Of a stretch of DNA of 62,592 bases, positions 35,848-45,109 are shown piece after piece. The DNA is taken from contig CP070842.1 of the NCBI GenBank assembly GCA_020342155.1, forward strand, positions 738,489-801,080. Reading direction: 5' to 3'. The translations under genes were made by a program, and so were the position numbers. The notes under the pieces were generated by a model. That model was not told the origin of the DNA, made no database searches, and worked only from the letters and a program-made list of their open reading frames with translations. Within the stretch, counting starts at the first letter, position 1; every line of letters starts with the position of its first letter. This DNA is from Dehalococcoidales bacterium. Lineage in GTDB: Bacteria; Chloroflexota; Dehalococcoidia; Dehalococcoidales; Fen-1064.

Positions 35848-38800
35848 ATGAAAGCGCGGTGGTTTAAATACACTGTCATTATAATGGCTCTGGCAGTGGT
35901 CGGTTCGATTATACCAGCCTGCCAACCAGCGCTTGCCGCCGAAAGTTACCTGGCAGTGGTACCGAGTGTCTTGCAGAGCGGCAGTACGCAGTCGGTTTCT
36001 CTGACCTTGTTCAATGGAGACCGTCTAGCCACCGATAAGATTGAGGTTGCACTGCTGAAAGATGGTAATGAGATTACGCAGGTAAGTAAAACTATTAGAG
36101 GTAAGGGAACGATAGAGTTGGATATCCCTGACATTGAAGAAGGCGAGTATCAGGTCCAGATAAAGGGAACGGGTTTTGAAGACGAGGCAACGGTGCTGGT
36201 TGACGCAAGCTTTATTGCCTTCATTGAGACCGACAAACCCATCTACAAACCGGGCCAGACCATCCACATCAGGACGATTACTCTGACTCCTGAGCTTAAA
36301 CCTGTCGTCGGTCTGGTCACGGTGGAGGTTCTTGACGCCAAGGGTATCAAGATATTCCGTGAGGACGTAGAGACGGACGAATTCGGTATGACCAGCCTCG
36401 ACCTGCCCATCTCCACCGAGCCCAACGAGGGTGTCTGGAAGATAACAGCCATCACCGAGGAAGGAAAGACACAGCTCGATGTCAGGGTTGAAAAGTACGT
36501 GCTCCCCAAGTACGAGGTGAAGGTGGAGTTTCCCAAGGAGTGGTTCCTGGTTGATGAACCTATCACGGGTACTATCCTGTCAGAGTACAGCTTCGGCAAG
36601 CCGGTCGAGGGAGAGCTTGAAATCAGGGCATCCCGTTATATCGGTGAGTGGCGAGAATACGCCACCTTCTATAAGGAGATTGACGGCGAGACGGACTTCG
36701 AGCTACCTGCGGTCGACTATGTTGCCGGAGTACCGGCAGCAGGTGGCCAGGGTAACGTGATACTTGACATAACCGTGAGGGAGAAGGCCACAGGGTACGA
36801 GGAGACTACCAGCCGGATGCTGACAGTGTCGGATTCTCCCCTTAACCTCCAGTTAATCCCTGATAGCATGGCCTTCAAGCCGGGTCTGCCCTTCGGTCTA
36901 CTGATAATCACGGAAACCCCGGATAACCAACCGCTCGATTATGAGGTAGCACTGGAGCTGACCTACCTTGACAGCGATTACGATGAGATACAGGCCGAGG
37001 AGCAGCGGATTAATACCAGCAACGGTAAGGCGCTGTACAACACTAATCCTCCATCAGAAGCTGTCGCCCTGATGATAGACGCTTATGCTGATGGGACCCG
37101 GGATAGCCTGACGTTACAGGCTTCTTACTCACCCTCAGGCAACTTCATCCACGTGGAGCAGGTGAGTGAAGGCATCCCTGCCGTCGGCGAGGTAATTCAA
37201 TTCAAGGTGAACTCCACCAGACGGGCATCTAACTTCTACTACGAAATTGTCTCCCGTGACAAGGTGGTCTATTCCGATTATACTACGAGCAGCGCGATTG
37301 CTTTCCGTACCACTCCCCTAATGACACCATCAGCCCGGTTGCTTGTTTACCAGATATTACCCAACAGCGAAGTGGCCGCCGATTACATCCCGTTTGATGT
37401 AAGCCCGGTATACCCCCATGAGGTAACCGCCGAGTTCAGCCAGGATGAAGCCGAACCTGGTGACGAAATTGATATTGATATCAGGACACAAGGTGAGTCC
37501 AAGGTCGGTATTGCCGCGGTGGACAGGTCTGTATATATCCTGGCCGAGAACCGCCTTAATCTGCAGCAGGTCTTTGCCAAGCTGGAACAACTTTATATGC
37601 AACCGCAGGTAGAGCTGCACGAGATCTCCATTTATCCCACGATAACTACCAGAGGGGCAATGGATGTCTTTGAGGATGCCGGTGTAGTGGTACTGAGCAA
37701 CAGTAATATCCCGGATGGTAAGGAGTATGAGGCTGCCGGCAAAGGTGGTTTTTTCTGGGGTGATGGTCTGTGGAGGGACGATATGGCGGTTGCCGGAGAA
37801 CAGGAAGAAGATGCTGGTTGGCCTCCAGCTCCGCAGGAGATCAATAGTGAAGCAGGCGGTGCCGGACTGGCCGAGGTGGAAAGAGTGCGACAGTTCTTCC
37901 CCGAGACCTGGCTCTGGATGGATGAGATAACTGATGCTGATGGGCGGTTGTCCATTGACGTAACAGTGCCGGATACAATCACCACCTGGATGCTGCGGGC
38001 TGTGGCGATATCAAAGGAAAACGGCCTCGGTATTGCTGAGGACGAACTGGTGGCATTTCAGCCCTTCTTCCTGACGATTGACCTGCCATACTCGGCGATA
38101 AGGGGAGAAGAGTTTCCTGTACAGGTGGCAATCTATAACTACCTCGACGAACCCCAGAGCGTGCTGGTGGAGATTGAAGAGGCTGCCTGGTTTAACCTAC
38201 TGGATGAACCGAGTCAGACTGTGGAGATTGCCGCAAATGATATCGGCGAAGCCTCTTTCATGATAAGTCCGACAGAGCTGGGCATTAGTTCAGTAAAGGT
38301 AACGGCGCGGAGCTCGCAGGCGGCTGATGCTGTAATTAAACCATTGATAATTGAACCCGAGGGCGTCTCCCGTGAGGTAGTGAACAATCTGAATATTTCC
38401 GAGGGAGCCCCGAGCACGATATCGACGGACATTCCCTTCGATGCAGTTGATGGGTCCGGCCGAGCTTATCTCACAATCACCTCAAGCTATCTTACACAGA
38501 CACTGGGGGGACTGGAAGAACTTATCCAGATGCCCTTTGGCTGTGGTGAGCAGAACATGCTGTTGCTGGCCCCCGATATCTACATCACCAAATACCTACA
38601 GGAGAGCGGACAGGTCAAGCCGGAGATAATGGCTAAGGCAGAGCTATTGATGATTACCGGCTACCAGAGAGAACTTACCTATCGACGCAGCGACGGCAGC
38701 TTTTCAGCCTTCGGTGAGAGCGATGAGATAGGCAGCCTCTGGCTGACTGCCTTCGTTCTCAAGACCTTCGCTCAAGCAACTGACCTTATATATATAGATG

Positions 38801-39981
38801 AAAGCGTTCTTAGCGAGGCTAAGGCGTGGATTATCAGTCACCAGAACGCAGACGGCTCTTTCGACCAGATTGGTTTTGTCCATCATCAAGAGATGCTCGG
38901 TGGCGTCAGTGGTAAGGACGCCCTGACTGCCTACGTGGCGATTGCTCTGATGGAGGCTGGGGATACTATTGGTGGTGCCAAAGCGGTTACCTACCTCGAG
39001 GACCAGCTCAGCGGTATGGATGATGTCTACACTCTGGCGCTAACTGCTTACGCTTTAGAGCTGGCAGGGAGTGCCAAGGTCGATGAAGCTTATCAGATAC
39101 TGATGGACATGGCTCAGGAAGACGAGGATGGTCTGCACTGGGGTACTGGTGGGGACATCCTGCCGGAGCAGTCCAGAGGCTTCGCTCCAGGTATCGGTCG
39201 GAGCGCTGATGTTGAGACCACAGCTTATGCTAGCTTAACTCTAATTAAACACGGTGATAGCTTTAATGCTTCACGGGCAGCCAAGTGGTTGTCGTCCCGG
39301 CGTAATGCATACGGTGGCTATGGCTCAACCCAGGACACCGTAGTTGCCCTGCATGCTCTCACTGAGTATTCTACGGGCACCAGGGCTGACGTTGACCTGA
39401 CGATAGACATCACGGGTGAGGGTATTGACGAGCAGGTACGACTGACCGCGGATAATTTTGATGTCCTCCAAGTGATTGAGATACCGGTCAACGAGGAGAT
39501 TGAGATTACAGCCACCGGAGAAGGAGAAGCAGTTGCCCAGGTAGTGCGGCGCTTCAACCTGCTGCAAGCCGAGACCGGGACTAGCATTCTAAATATAGAC
39601 GTTGAATATGACGCCACTGAGGTCGAGGTGAACGACCTGGTAACCGTCTCGGTGGAATTGGCCTTTAATCCACCCGAGCCGATGGAGGCAGGTATGGTGG
39701 TGGCCGATATCTCTGTGCCCACTGGCTTCACCGCCGTTATCGATACCATCGTTGCGGCTGTTGAGGGAGAGGTCAAAATAAAGCGATACGAGGTTGCCGG
39801 GCGTAAGATTATCTTCTACATCGAAAACATGCTTCCCGGTGAAAGCCTATCCTGGAGCTTCCAGGTGCAAGCGGCTTATCCGGTTAAGGCCAAAGGTGTC
39901 TCCTCCGAGGTCTATTCCTACTACCAACCGGATATCAGGGGAGAGACACTCGGAGAAAATATGACCGTTGCTGGGGACTAG
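35848..39981 (+). CDS. Alpha-2-macroglobulin, animal-like, with intact thioester
   Basis: A 1,377-residue exported protein. A signal sequence (1-30) includes Cys25 in IPAC, a possible lipobox; cleavage after PALAA is the alternative. Macroglobulin domains follow, with ETDKPIYKPGQT near 127. A variable Gly/acid-rich stretch (about 620-680) sits where the bait region is in animal proteins. Then come RQFFPETWLW (about 681), VPDTITTWMLRA, AFQPFFLTIDLPYSAIRGE, the thioester GCGEQNM (Cys899-Gln902), a thioester-domain helix with WLTAFVLKTFAQA, STQDTVVALHAL, and a receptor-binding-like domain ending in SYYQPD. Such proteins trap proteases covalently. Length and motifs are closer to animal A2M/CD109/TEP than to the roughly 1,650-residue E. 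coli type. ATG 35848 follows GGGAGG. No pbpC lies nearby. Confidence 0.95.
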   Translation: MKARWFKYTVIIMALAVVGSIIPACQPALAAESYLAVVPSVLQSGSTQSVSLTLFNGDRLATDKIEVALLKDGNEITQVSKTIRGKGTIELDIPDIEEGEYQVQIKGTGFEDEATVLVDASFIAFIETDKPIYKPGQTIHIRTITLTPELKPVVGLVTVEVLDAKGIKIFREDVETDEFGMTSLDLPISTEPNEGVWKITAITEEGKTQLDVRVEKYVLPKYEVKVEFPKEWFLVDEPITGTILSEYSFGKPVEGELEIRASRYIGEWREYATFYKEIDGETDFELPAVDYVAGVPAAGGQGNVILDITVREKATGYEETTSRMLTVSDSPLNLQLIPDSMAFKPGLPFGLLIITETPDNQPLDYEVALELTYLDSDYDEIQAEEQRINTSNGKALYNTNPPSEAVALMIDAYADGTRDSLTLQASYSPSGNFIHVEQVSEGIPAVGEVIQFKVNSTRRASNFYYEIVSRDKVVYSDYTTSSAIAFRTTPLMTPSARLLVYQILPNSEVAADYIPFDVSPVYPHEVTAEFSQDEAEPGDEIDIDIRTQGESKVGIAAVDRSVYILAENRLNLQQVFAKLEQLYMQPQVELHEISIYPTITTRGAMDVFEDAGVVVLSNSNIPDGKEYEAAGKGGFFWGDGLWRDDMAVAGEQEEDAGWPPAPQEINSEAGGAGLAEVERVRQFFPETWLWMDEITDADGRLSIDVTVPDTITTWMLRAVAISKENGLGIAEDELVAFQPFFLTIDLPYSAIRGEEFPVQVAIYNYLDEPQSVLVEIEEAAWFNLLDEPSQTVEIAANDIGEASFMISPTELGISSVKVTARSSQAADAVIKPLIIEPEGVSREVVNNLNISEGAPSTISTDIPFDAVDGSGRAYLTITSSYLTQTLGGLEELIQMPFGCGEQNMLLLAPDIYITKYLQESGQVKPEIMAKAELLMITGYQRELTYRRSDGSFSAFGESDEIGSLWLTAFVLKTFAQATDLIYIDESVLSEAKAWIISHQNADGSFDQIGFVHHQEMLGGVSGKDALTAYVAIALMEAGDTIGGAKAVTYLEDQLSGMDDVYTLALTAYALELAGSAKVDEAYQILMDMAQEDEDGLHWGTGGDILPEQSRGFAPGIGRSADVETTAYASLTLIKHGDSFNASRAAKWLSSRRNAYGGYGSTQDTVVALHALTEYSTGTRADVDLTIDITGEGIDEQVRLTADNFDVLQVIEIPVNEEIEITATGEGEAVAQVVRRFNLLQAETGTSILNIDVEYDATEVEVNDLVTVSVELAFNPPEPMEAGMVVADISVPTGFTAVIDTIVAAVEGEVKIKRYEVAGRKIIFYIENMLPGESLSWSFQVQAAYPVKAKGVSSEVYSYYQPDIRGETLGENMTVAGD

Positions 39982-40045
39982 GCTGGTGTTTGGCCGGATG
40001 GGTGTGCAACCAACCCGGTTGGGGTGGTAGTGTCCCCGGAACAAG

Positions 40046-40084
40046 GTGAGGTCGGAGGAATATCCCTCCGACCTCACTCTTTTA
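40046..40084 (+). terminator. Terminator of the alpha-2-macroglobulin gene
   Basis: A perfect 13-bp stem (40046-40058 with 40065-40077) with a six-base loop is followed by TCTTTT. It lies about 65 bases after the stop. Confidence 0.88.
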
Positions 40085-40119
40085 TGCAATCAGTTGATGA
40101 TTGCGTTATACTGGTAAAG

Positions 40120-41043
40120 ATGAATCCCTACGACTATACCAGTAATGCTTCTCAATTTAACCTGCAACTGAAGAAAGAAAACACAGATTGGCGACATTAC
40201 ACAGTTGATTTTCCGGCGGCGTTTCCAACCCGGTACAAGGAGAATCACATCGCCAGGGGCGAATACTTCCAGCCCACAGGGACGGATACGGCACCGCTGG
40301 TGATTATGCTTCACGGTGTGGGTGACCACAGCGTTGTCCCGTGCAGGTTCCTGGCACGAAATCTGGCCAAACAGGGGATTGCCAGCTTGGTCCTGTACCT
40401 GGTTGTCCACTCCAGTCGGAAGTCTGAAGGATTGCGGAAAGGGATACGAAATCTCAGTGATGATGATTGGTTCGAGATATACAGGACATCGGTGATTGAG
40501 GTGCGTCAGATAGTGGACTGGGCGAGTAGCCGACCTGAGATTGATGAGGGAAGGATTGCTGTCTTCGGTATCAGTTTTGGTGGCTTTATTTCGGCGATTA
40601 CCATGGGGATTGATGAGCGTATCCGTGCCGGTGTTTTTTTTGTTAGCGGGGGTAATTCGGGAAAAATTGCACATAAAGCCCGGTCAGGTGTTATCAGCCG
40701 GGGTTATCGCAGCAGTGAAGCAGAGTATATTAAAACCCAGGATAATTATGCCAGGTATCTGGCCGAGGTGGATGAGAATGGTTTTGAGGGTACTGTCCCA
40801 ATAAGAAATAGCTTCCTGATGGACTCGATGACATATGCCCACCATCTCCGGCAACGGCCAGTACTGATGATAAACGCAAAGTGGGACGTGTTCATCCCTA
40901 GAGAAGCTACTGAGGATTTCTGGCAGAGATGCGGCCAACCGGAGATTGTCTGGCTCGCCGGGGGGCACTCCAGCATCTGGCTGTGGTATCCGCTTATCAA
41001 GCAGCGGATGAATTCTTTTCTCCGGTCGGCCTTCGGGATGTAG
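40120..41043 (+). CDS. Alpha/beta hydrolase
   Basis: A 307-residue hydrolase without a signal peptide. It has VIMLHGVGDHS (oxyanion region), the nucleophile elbow GISFGG, an aspartate in NAKWDVFIP and a histidine in AGGHSS, giving a complete Ser-Asp-His triad. The pattern resembles dienelactone hydrolase/acyl-peptidase-like enzymes; the substrate is unknown. Starts at 40024 and 40084 lie within or before the preceding terminator, so ATG 40120 is preferred, though its ribosome site is weak. Confidence 0.8.
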   Translation: MNPYDYTSNASQFNLQLKKENTDWRHYTVDFPAAFPTRYKENHIARGEYFQPTGTDTAPLVIMLHGVGDHSVVPCRFLARNLAKQGIASLVLYLVVHSSRKSEGLRKGIRNLSDDDWFEIYRTSVIEVRQIVDWASSRPEIDEGRIAVFGISFGGFISAITMGIDERIRAGVFFVSGGNSGKIAHKARSGVISRGYRSSEAEYIKTQDNYARYLAEVDENGFEGTVPIRNSFLMDSMTYAHHLRQRPVLMINAKWDVFIPREATEDFWQRCGQPEIVWLAGGHSSIWLWYPLIKQRMNSFLRSAFGM

Positions 41044-41120
41044 TGTATTGGTTGATATTGTTCCCATAGTGTCAGCAGACCTCCGTTTGACTTGTGGAGA
41101 TAGCTGTATTACAGTTTATG

Positions 41121-41504
41121 CGGGGCAAGTAAACCGGGTGGCCGCTCGCCTGGGTAATTTTTACCCTGAGCGGGAGGAAAGTCCGAGCTCCACCGGGCTG
41201 GATGCTGGGTAACTCCCAGGGGGGGTGACCCCACGGAAAGTGCCACAGAAACACACCGCCAGCGGCCGGCCAAGTGTCGGTGCGGGTAAGGGTGAAATGG
41301 TGAGGTAAGAGCTCACCAGCGGCTGGACGACCAGTCGGCTGGGCAAACCCCATCCGGAGCAAGACCAAATAGAGGGAGATAAGGGTGCCCGGCCTATTCC
41401 CCGGGTTGGTCGCTTGACCCTGATGGTAACATTGGGGCTAGATAGATGGTCACCACTCTGATGATTCAGAGTACAGAACTCGGCTTACAGGTTTACTTGA
41501 CCCG
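41121..41504 (+). ncRNA. rnpB: RNase P RNA
   Basis: The catalytic RNA that removes 5' leaders from tRNA precursors. The conserved core is clear: GAGGAAAGTCC at 41174-41184, ACAGAAA, GGTAAGAGCTCACCAG, the GGCAAACCCC segment, ATAGATGGTCACC, and the closing ACAGAACTCGGCTTACAG at 41473-41490. Helix P1 pairs CAAGTAAACC (41126-41135) with GGTTTACTTG (41490-41499) and extends with CGGG/CCCG. The layout fits bacterial type A. Open frames on the minus strand across this region are spurious. Confidence 0.95.
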
Positions 41505-41596
41505 TCTTAGAATATCTTACGCTCCCGGCTTTCTCGGGAGGTCCACGGTCTTATTTCTTGTCCCGGTGCATATCCCTTTGAGTGGAGAGTGAAGTA

Positions 41597-42745
41597 ATGT
41601 CAAAGAAGATAGTTACTACAGTAATGATAGTCATGGCACTGACGGTGAGTGCGGTCATTCCTCTTGGAACTGGCTGTTCGCTTATTACGGACCAGTCAAC
41701 AACTGAGTCTGACCTGGACGTGGCTCTCCTTGAGGAAGTCTGGGATATTATTCGGGAAGAGTATGTTGAGCCTGACAAACTTGATGTTGAGACTCTGATT
41801 CAGGGGGCGGTCAAAGGTATGGTGGAAGCCCTTGACGACCCGTATAGTGTCTATATGGACCCAGACGATTATGAACTGTTTACCAGTGACCTGGCAGGTG
41901 AGTTCGAAGGGATAGGTGCCCATGTAGGAGAGCGTGACGGTCAGATTACGATTATTGCTCCCATCCCCGGTACGCCGGCGGATGAGGCTGGCCTTGAACC
42001 CGGTGATGTAATCGTGGGTGTAGATGGCGAGTCTACCGTCGGGTGGAGCGTACAGGATGCCGTTAATGTTATTCGTGGTCCCGGTGGGACTCCGGTCAGG
42101 CTCCTCATTCTCCGTGAAGGGGATACCGAACTGCTGGAGATTGAGATAATCAGGGCGGAGATTGAGGTGCCCAGTATTTACCTCGAGATGCGGGGAGACA
42201 TTGCTCACATCATAATCGCCCAATTTACCGAGCGCACCAGTGAGGAACTATCAACGGCTCTTGATGTAGTTGCTAACCAGGAAGCCACTGGCGTCATCCT
42301 TGACCTGCGTAATAACCCGGGCGGCTTGTTATCCGCTGTAGTTGCTGTCGCCAGTCGCTTTTTAGATGAGGGCATAGTCGTCTCGGTGGTAGACAACAAA
42401 GGTAACAAGACTGATTCGCCTGTGGAAGATGGTGGCCAAGTTATTGAGCTACCCATAGTGGTGCTGGTGAACGAATATAGTGCCAGTGGCAGTGAAGTGC
42501 TGGCCGGTGCCTTGCAAGACTATGATCGGGCGGTTGTCGCTGGTGACATCACTTTTGGAAAAGGCAGCGTGAATATCCTGCGTCCGCTTTCCGGTGACTC
42601 TGGATTGTATATTACCATAGCTCGCTGGTACACGCCAGGAGGGCGACTCATCGAAGGAGAGGGGATTGAGCCAGATTTTGAAATTGACCCTGAGGAAGTC
42701 GACCCTGTCGAGTGGGCACTTGACTATTTGGAAAATCATATGTAA
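41597..42745 (+). CDS. S41 C-terminal processing peptidase
   Basis: A 382-residue CtpA-type protease. A signal peptide ends in a lipobox-like LGTGC (Cys27). A PDZ domain (about 100-185, with GIGAHVGERDG and AGLEPGDVIVGVDG) is followed by the catalytic domain. The serine is in NEYSASGSE (Ser297) and the lysine in FGKGSV (Lys322), the expected Ser-Lys dyad. It acts outside the cytoplasmic membrane on exported proteins. ATG 41597 follows GGAGAG; a GTG/ATG further upstream is unlikely. A small gene follows at 42786. Confidence 0.93.
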   Translation: MSKKIVTTVMIVMALTVSAVIPLGTGCSLITDQSTTESDLDVALLEEVWDIIREEYVEPDKLDVETLIQGAVKGMVEALDDPYSVYMDPDDYELFTSDLAGEFEGIGAHVGERDGQITIIAPIPGTPADEAGLEPGDVIVGVDGESTVGWSVQDAVNVIRGPGGTPVRLLILREGDTELLEIEIIRAEIEVPSIYLEMRGDIAHIIIAQFTERTSEELSTALDVVANQEATGVILDLRNNPGGLLSAVVAVASRFLDEGIVVSVVDNKGNKTDSPVEDGGQVIELPIVVLVNEYSASGSEVLAGALQDYDRAVVAGDITFGKGSVNILRPLSGDSGLYITIARWYTPGGRLIEGEGIEPDFEIDPEEVDPVEWALDYLENHM

Positions 42746-42785
42746 CCATAGAACTGTTCGGCAGTGACCGTGGAAGGTGAGTAAC

Positions 42786-43010
42786 ATGGAAGCAAGGGAA
42801 TCACTTCTCGGAGAATTCAGCGCTTTGCATGCTACGTATTCAAAGGCGAATGAACGGATGCTGATATTACAGGCTACGGCGATTGAAGGCCTACGGAAAA
42901 TCGGGGCGGGGTGTTTGACCGAGGAAGCGAGGGCCGAGTTCATTTCTCTTGAGAAGGAGATTGGAGTGGCGTTGTCACGGATGCGAGCGATATGTGAAGC
43001 ACTCCACTAA
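42786..43010 (+). CDS. Small helical protein, unknown function
   Basis: A 74-residue protein predicted to be nearly all helix, with heptad-like spacing (LLGEFSALHATYSKANERM and later EFISLEKEIGVALSRMRAI). One cysteine lies in GAGCLTEEAR. I do not recognise a family. The start is ATG 42786 with AAGGTG six bases upstream; GTG 42777 is also in frame. It lies 40 bases after the protease gene and is probably co-transcribed. Confidence 0.6.
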   Translation: MEARESLLGEFSALHATYSKANERMLILQATAIEGLRKIGAGCLTEEARAEFISLEKEIGVALSRMRAICEALH

Positions 43011-43333
43011 GGTTTATCTATATAGAGAGAGGCCAAGTACTCTGCGCTCCGAATGGAGAACACGTCTCTCCGTCCCCCCCTAGAAGCCGCGGAAACTCAG
43101 CCTCGACCCAATAATAGCATATATAGGACGGTTACTCAATCCCTTTTTCAATCAACTCAGGTCTTGCCCTGTCACTAAATACCCCTTTCTATTATATTCT
43201 CTCATGGAGAAGCCTCTTTTTTAGATATATTGCAAGTAGTAGCCAAGAAGGGACATACTGTGATATATTATTCTTTTTTGCGCTTTTATCATATTTGCTA
43301 CAGGAACCAGAAGGAAAACAAGGAGATAGAAAG
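43011..43333. other. AT-rich intergenic region
   Basis: About 320 bases. The left part holds an 18-base string (43062-43079) that also occurs in the 3' end of ftsZ (52927-52944). The right part is AT-rich and probably carries the promoter of the acetyltransferase. No gene seen. Confidence 0.4.
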
Positions 43334-44539
43334 ATGAGTGTCGAGTTCCGTCCCGCTACTAAAGAAGAAATGGAGCGGTTTCACTATGTGGCCGGCAATG
43401 CCCTCGTGTTCACCCAGAACCCGGATACCGCTAACACTATGCAACCCGAATTGACATACTGCGCCTTCGAAGATGGCAAGCTGGCGACTACCTACGCCGA
43501 ATGGCCGCTTATGATGCGATTTAATGGGAGCAGCGCTCCAATTGCTGGTGTGACCTTTGTCGGTACACTTCCTATCTACCGCCGGCGTGGCTATCTTCGG
43601 AAAATAACAACCAGTCGTTTTGAGATTCTCCGTGAGCAGGGTGAAAGGGTAATTGCCGCCCTTTATGCTTCCCGGGCAGCGATTTATCAGCGTTATGGCT
43701 ATGCTGTGGTATCTACGCAGAACTCCTATAACTTCGATCCCAGGTACCTGCAGTTCTCGGTTCCTCAGGCTGTTCCGGGTGCGTTTCGGGAACTTGCCGA
43801 TGATGAGTTCCCATTACTGGTAGAACTCTACCGACATTTTCGAGCTGACAAGACTGGTTACATACATCGTCCGCGTGCTATGTGGGATTCTGGCGTATTG
43901 GTGCCTCCACCCACTGGAGGAATGTTGACTAAGGTTGTCTATCAGGAGGGTGACAAACCGCTGGGTCACCTAATATACGTTATGGAGTCTCCCCCGGGTG
44001 GAGAAGCTCCGGGACCAAATGCGCGCCTTACCATACGTGACCTTGTCTGGTTAACCCCGGCAGCTTACCGGGCAGCGTGGGACTACATCGCTAATATGGA
44101 CCTGGTGAGTAACGTTGCTTGGTATCGTGTTCCCAGCGATGATCCGTTGTCGCACCTGCTGCTTGAGCCGCGAATGTTGCGTAAGACCTCAGGTGATGGT
44201 CTTTTGGGTCGTATTATTGATGTCGAGAAAGCATTGCCGCAACGTCAATACGATGAAGAAGGTACCCTTACCTTTGAAATCAGTGATGAACTCTGTCCCT
44301 GGAACCAGGGACGATGGAAATTAGAAGCCTCAACTGAGGGGAGTTCCGTTAGCCGTACCAAAGAGGACCCGCAGGTGACCATGCCAGTCAGTACCCTGGC
44401 GATGCTCATGTTTGGTCAGATAAGTACAAGTGAAGCAGCCTGGATGGCCCGCCTGGATGTCGGTGATAGTAGTGCTCTTCCGTTGTGGGATAAAGTGATG
44501 CGCACGAAATATCGTCCGTTCTGTGCTGACGGTTTCTGA
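43334..44539 (+). CDS. Eis-like GNAT N-acetyltransferase
   Basis: A 401-residue protein of the Eis type: two GNAT-like halves and a C-terminal sterol-carrier-like domain. The acetyl-CoA loop is VGTLPIYRRRGYLRKI, and AAIYQRYGYAV is the typical following strand-helix. The C-terminus ends in a free carboxylate after RPFCADGF; in Eis the terminal residue takes part in catalysis. It would acetylate amines; the natural substrate is unknown. ATG 43334 lies eight bases after AAGGAG. Confidence 0.9.
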   Translation: MSVEFRPATKEEMERFHYVAGNALVFTQNPDTANTMQPELTYCAFEDGKLATTYAEWPLMMRFNGSSAPIAGVTFVGTLPIYRRRGYLRKITTSRFEILREQGERVIAALYASRAAIYQRYGYAVVSTQNSYNFDPRYLQFSVPQAVPGAFRELADDEFPLLVELYRHFRADKTGYIHRPRAMWDSGVLVPPPTGGMLTKVVYQEGDKPLGHLIYVMESPPGGEAPGPNARLTIRDLVWLTPAAYRAAWDYIANMDLVSNVAWYRVPSDDPLSHLLLEPRMLRKTSGDGLLGRIIDVEKALPQRQYDEEGTLTFEISDELCPWNQGRWKLEASTEGSSVSRTKEDPQVTMPVSTLAMLMFGQISTSEAAWMARLDVGDSSALPLWDKVMRTKYRPFCADGF

Positions 44540-44559
44540 AGAACTAATCCGTCTGGAAA

Positions 44560-45051
44560 TTATGCCATAGGTTCGTTCGACGCTGGCTCAACTGGCTGGA
44601 GTTCGTCCATGCTTTCCAGATGGTCAACGTAGAGAACGCCGTTAATGTGGTCGATTTCATGCTCTAGGGCTTGTGCCAGGAGTTCATCGGCTCGTAACCG
44701 TATCTCTTTGCCGGTACGGTCCAGCCCCTTGACTCTGACTACCTCAGCCCTCTGGACCGGTGCGAAATATCCCGGGATACTGAGACAACCTTCATTGACG
44801 AGACGTTCGCCTGTTCTGCGTACTATCTGCGGATTTATCAGGGCGAGCTCTTCTTCCTCCGGCATACCGATAACAATCACGCGGAGGGGAACGCCTACCT
44901 GTGGCGCTGCCAGCCCGACACCCGACGCCGAGTGCATGGTCTCCACCATGTCGTTAATCAACTTATATATCGATTTATCAATAGACTTGACCCGTTTCGC
45001 CTTTTGTCGTAGTACCGGATCGGGCAGGGTACGAATCGCAAGCACTGCCAT
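44560..45051 (-). CDS. def: Peptide deformylase
   Basis: A 163-residue metalloenzyme that removes the N-formyl group from new proteins. All three motifs are present: GVGLAAPQVG (44-53), EGCLSIPG with the metal-binding cysteine, and QALEHEIDHINGVL with HExxH. It is the last gene of the minus-strand run trmD-rplS-priA-def, about 60 bases after priA. The usual partner fmt is not next to it. Confidence 0.96.
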   Translation of the reverse strand: MAVLAIRTLPDPVLRQKAKRVKSIDKSIYKLINDMVETMHSASGVGLAAPQVGVPLRVIVIGMPEEEELALINPQIVRRTGERLVNEGCLSIPGYFAPVQRAEVVRVKGLDRTGKEIRLRADELLAQALEHEIDHINGVLYVDHLESMDELQPVEPASNEPMA

Positions 45052-45109
45052 GTCTACCTGACTCCTTTATATACAAAATAGAGATTTACCTACCTTATAT
45101 AATATATCT

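Noticed and set aside
41072..41368. Minus-strand open frames of 60-98 codons
   Set aside because: They lie inside RNase P RNA, whose conserved core is unmistakable on the plus strand.
41522..41540. Hairpin CTCCCG/CGGGAG after rnpB as a terminator
   Set aside because: The six-base stem is not followed by a proper T-run.
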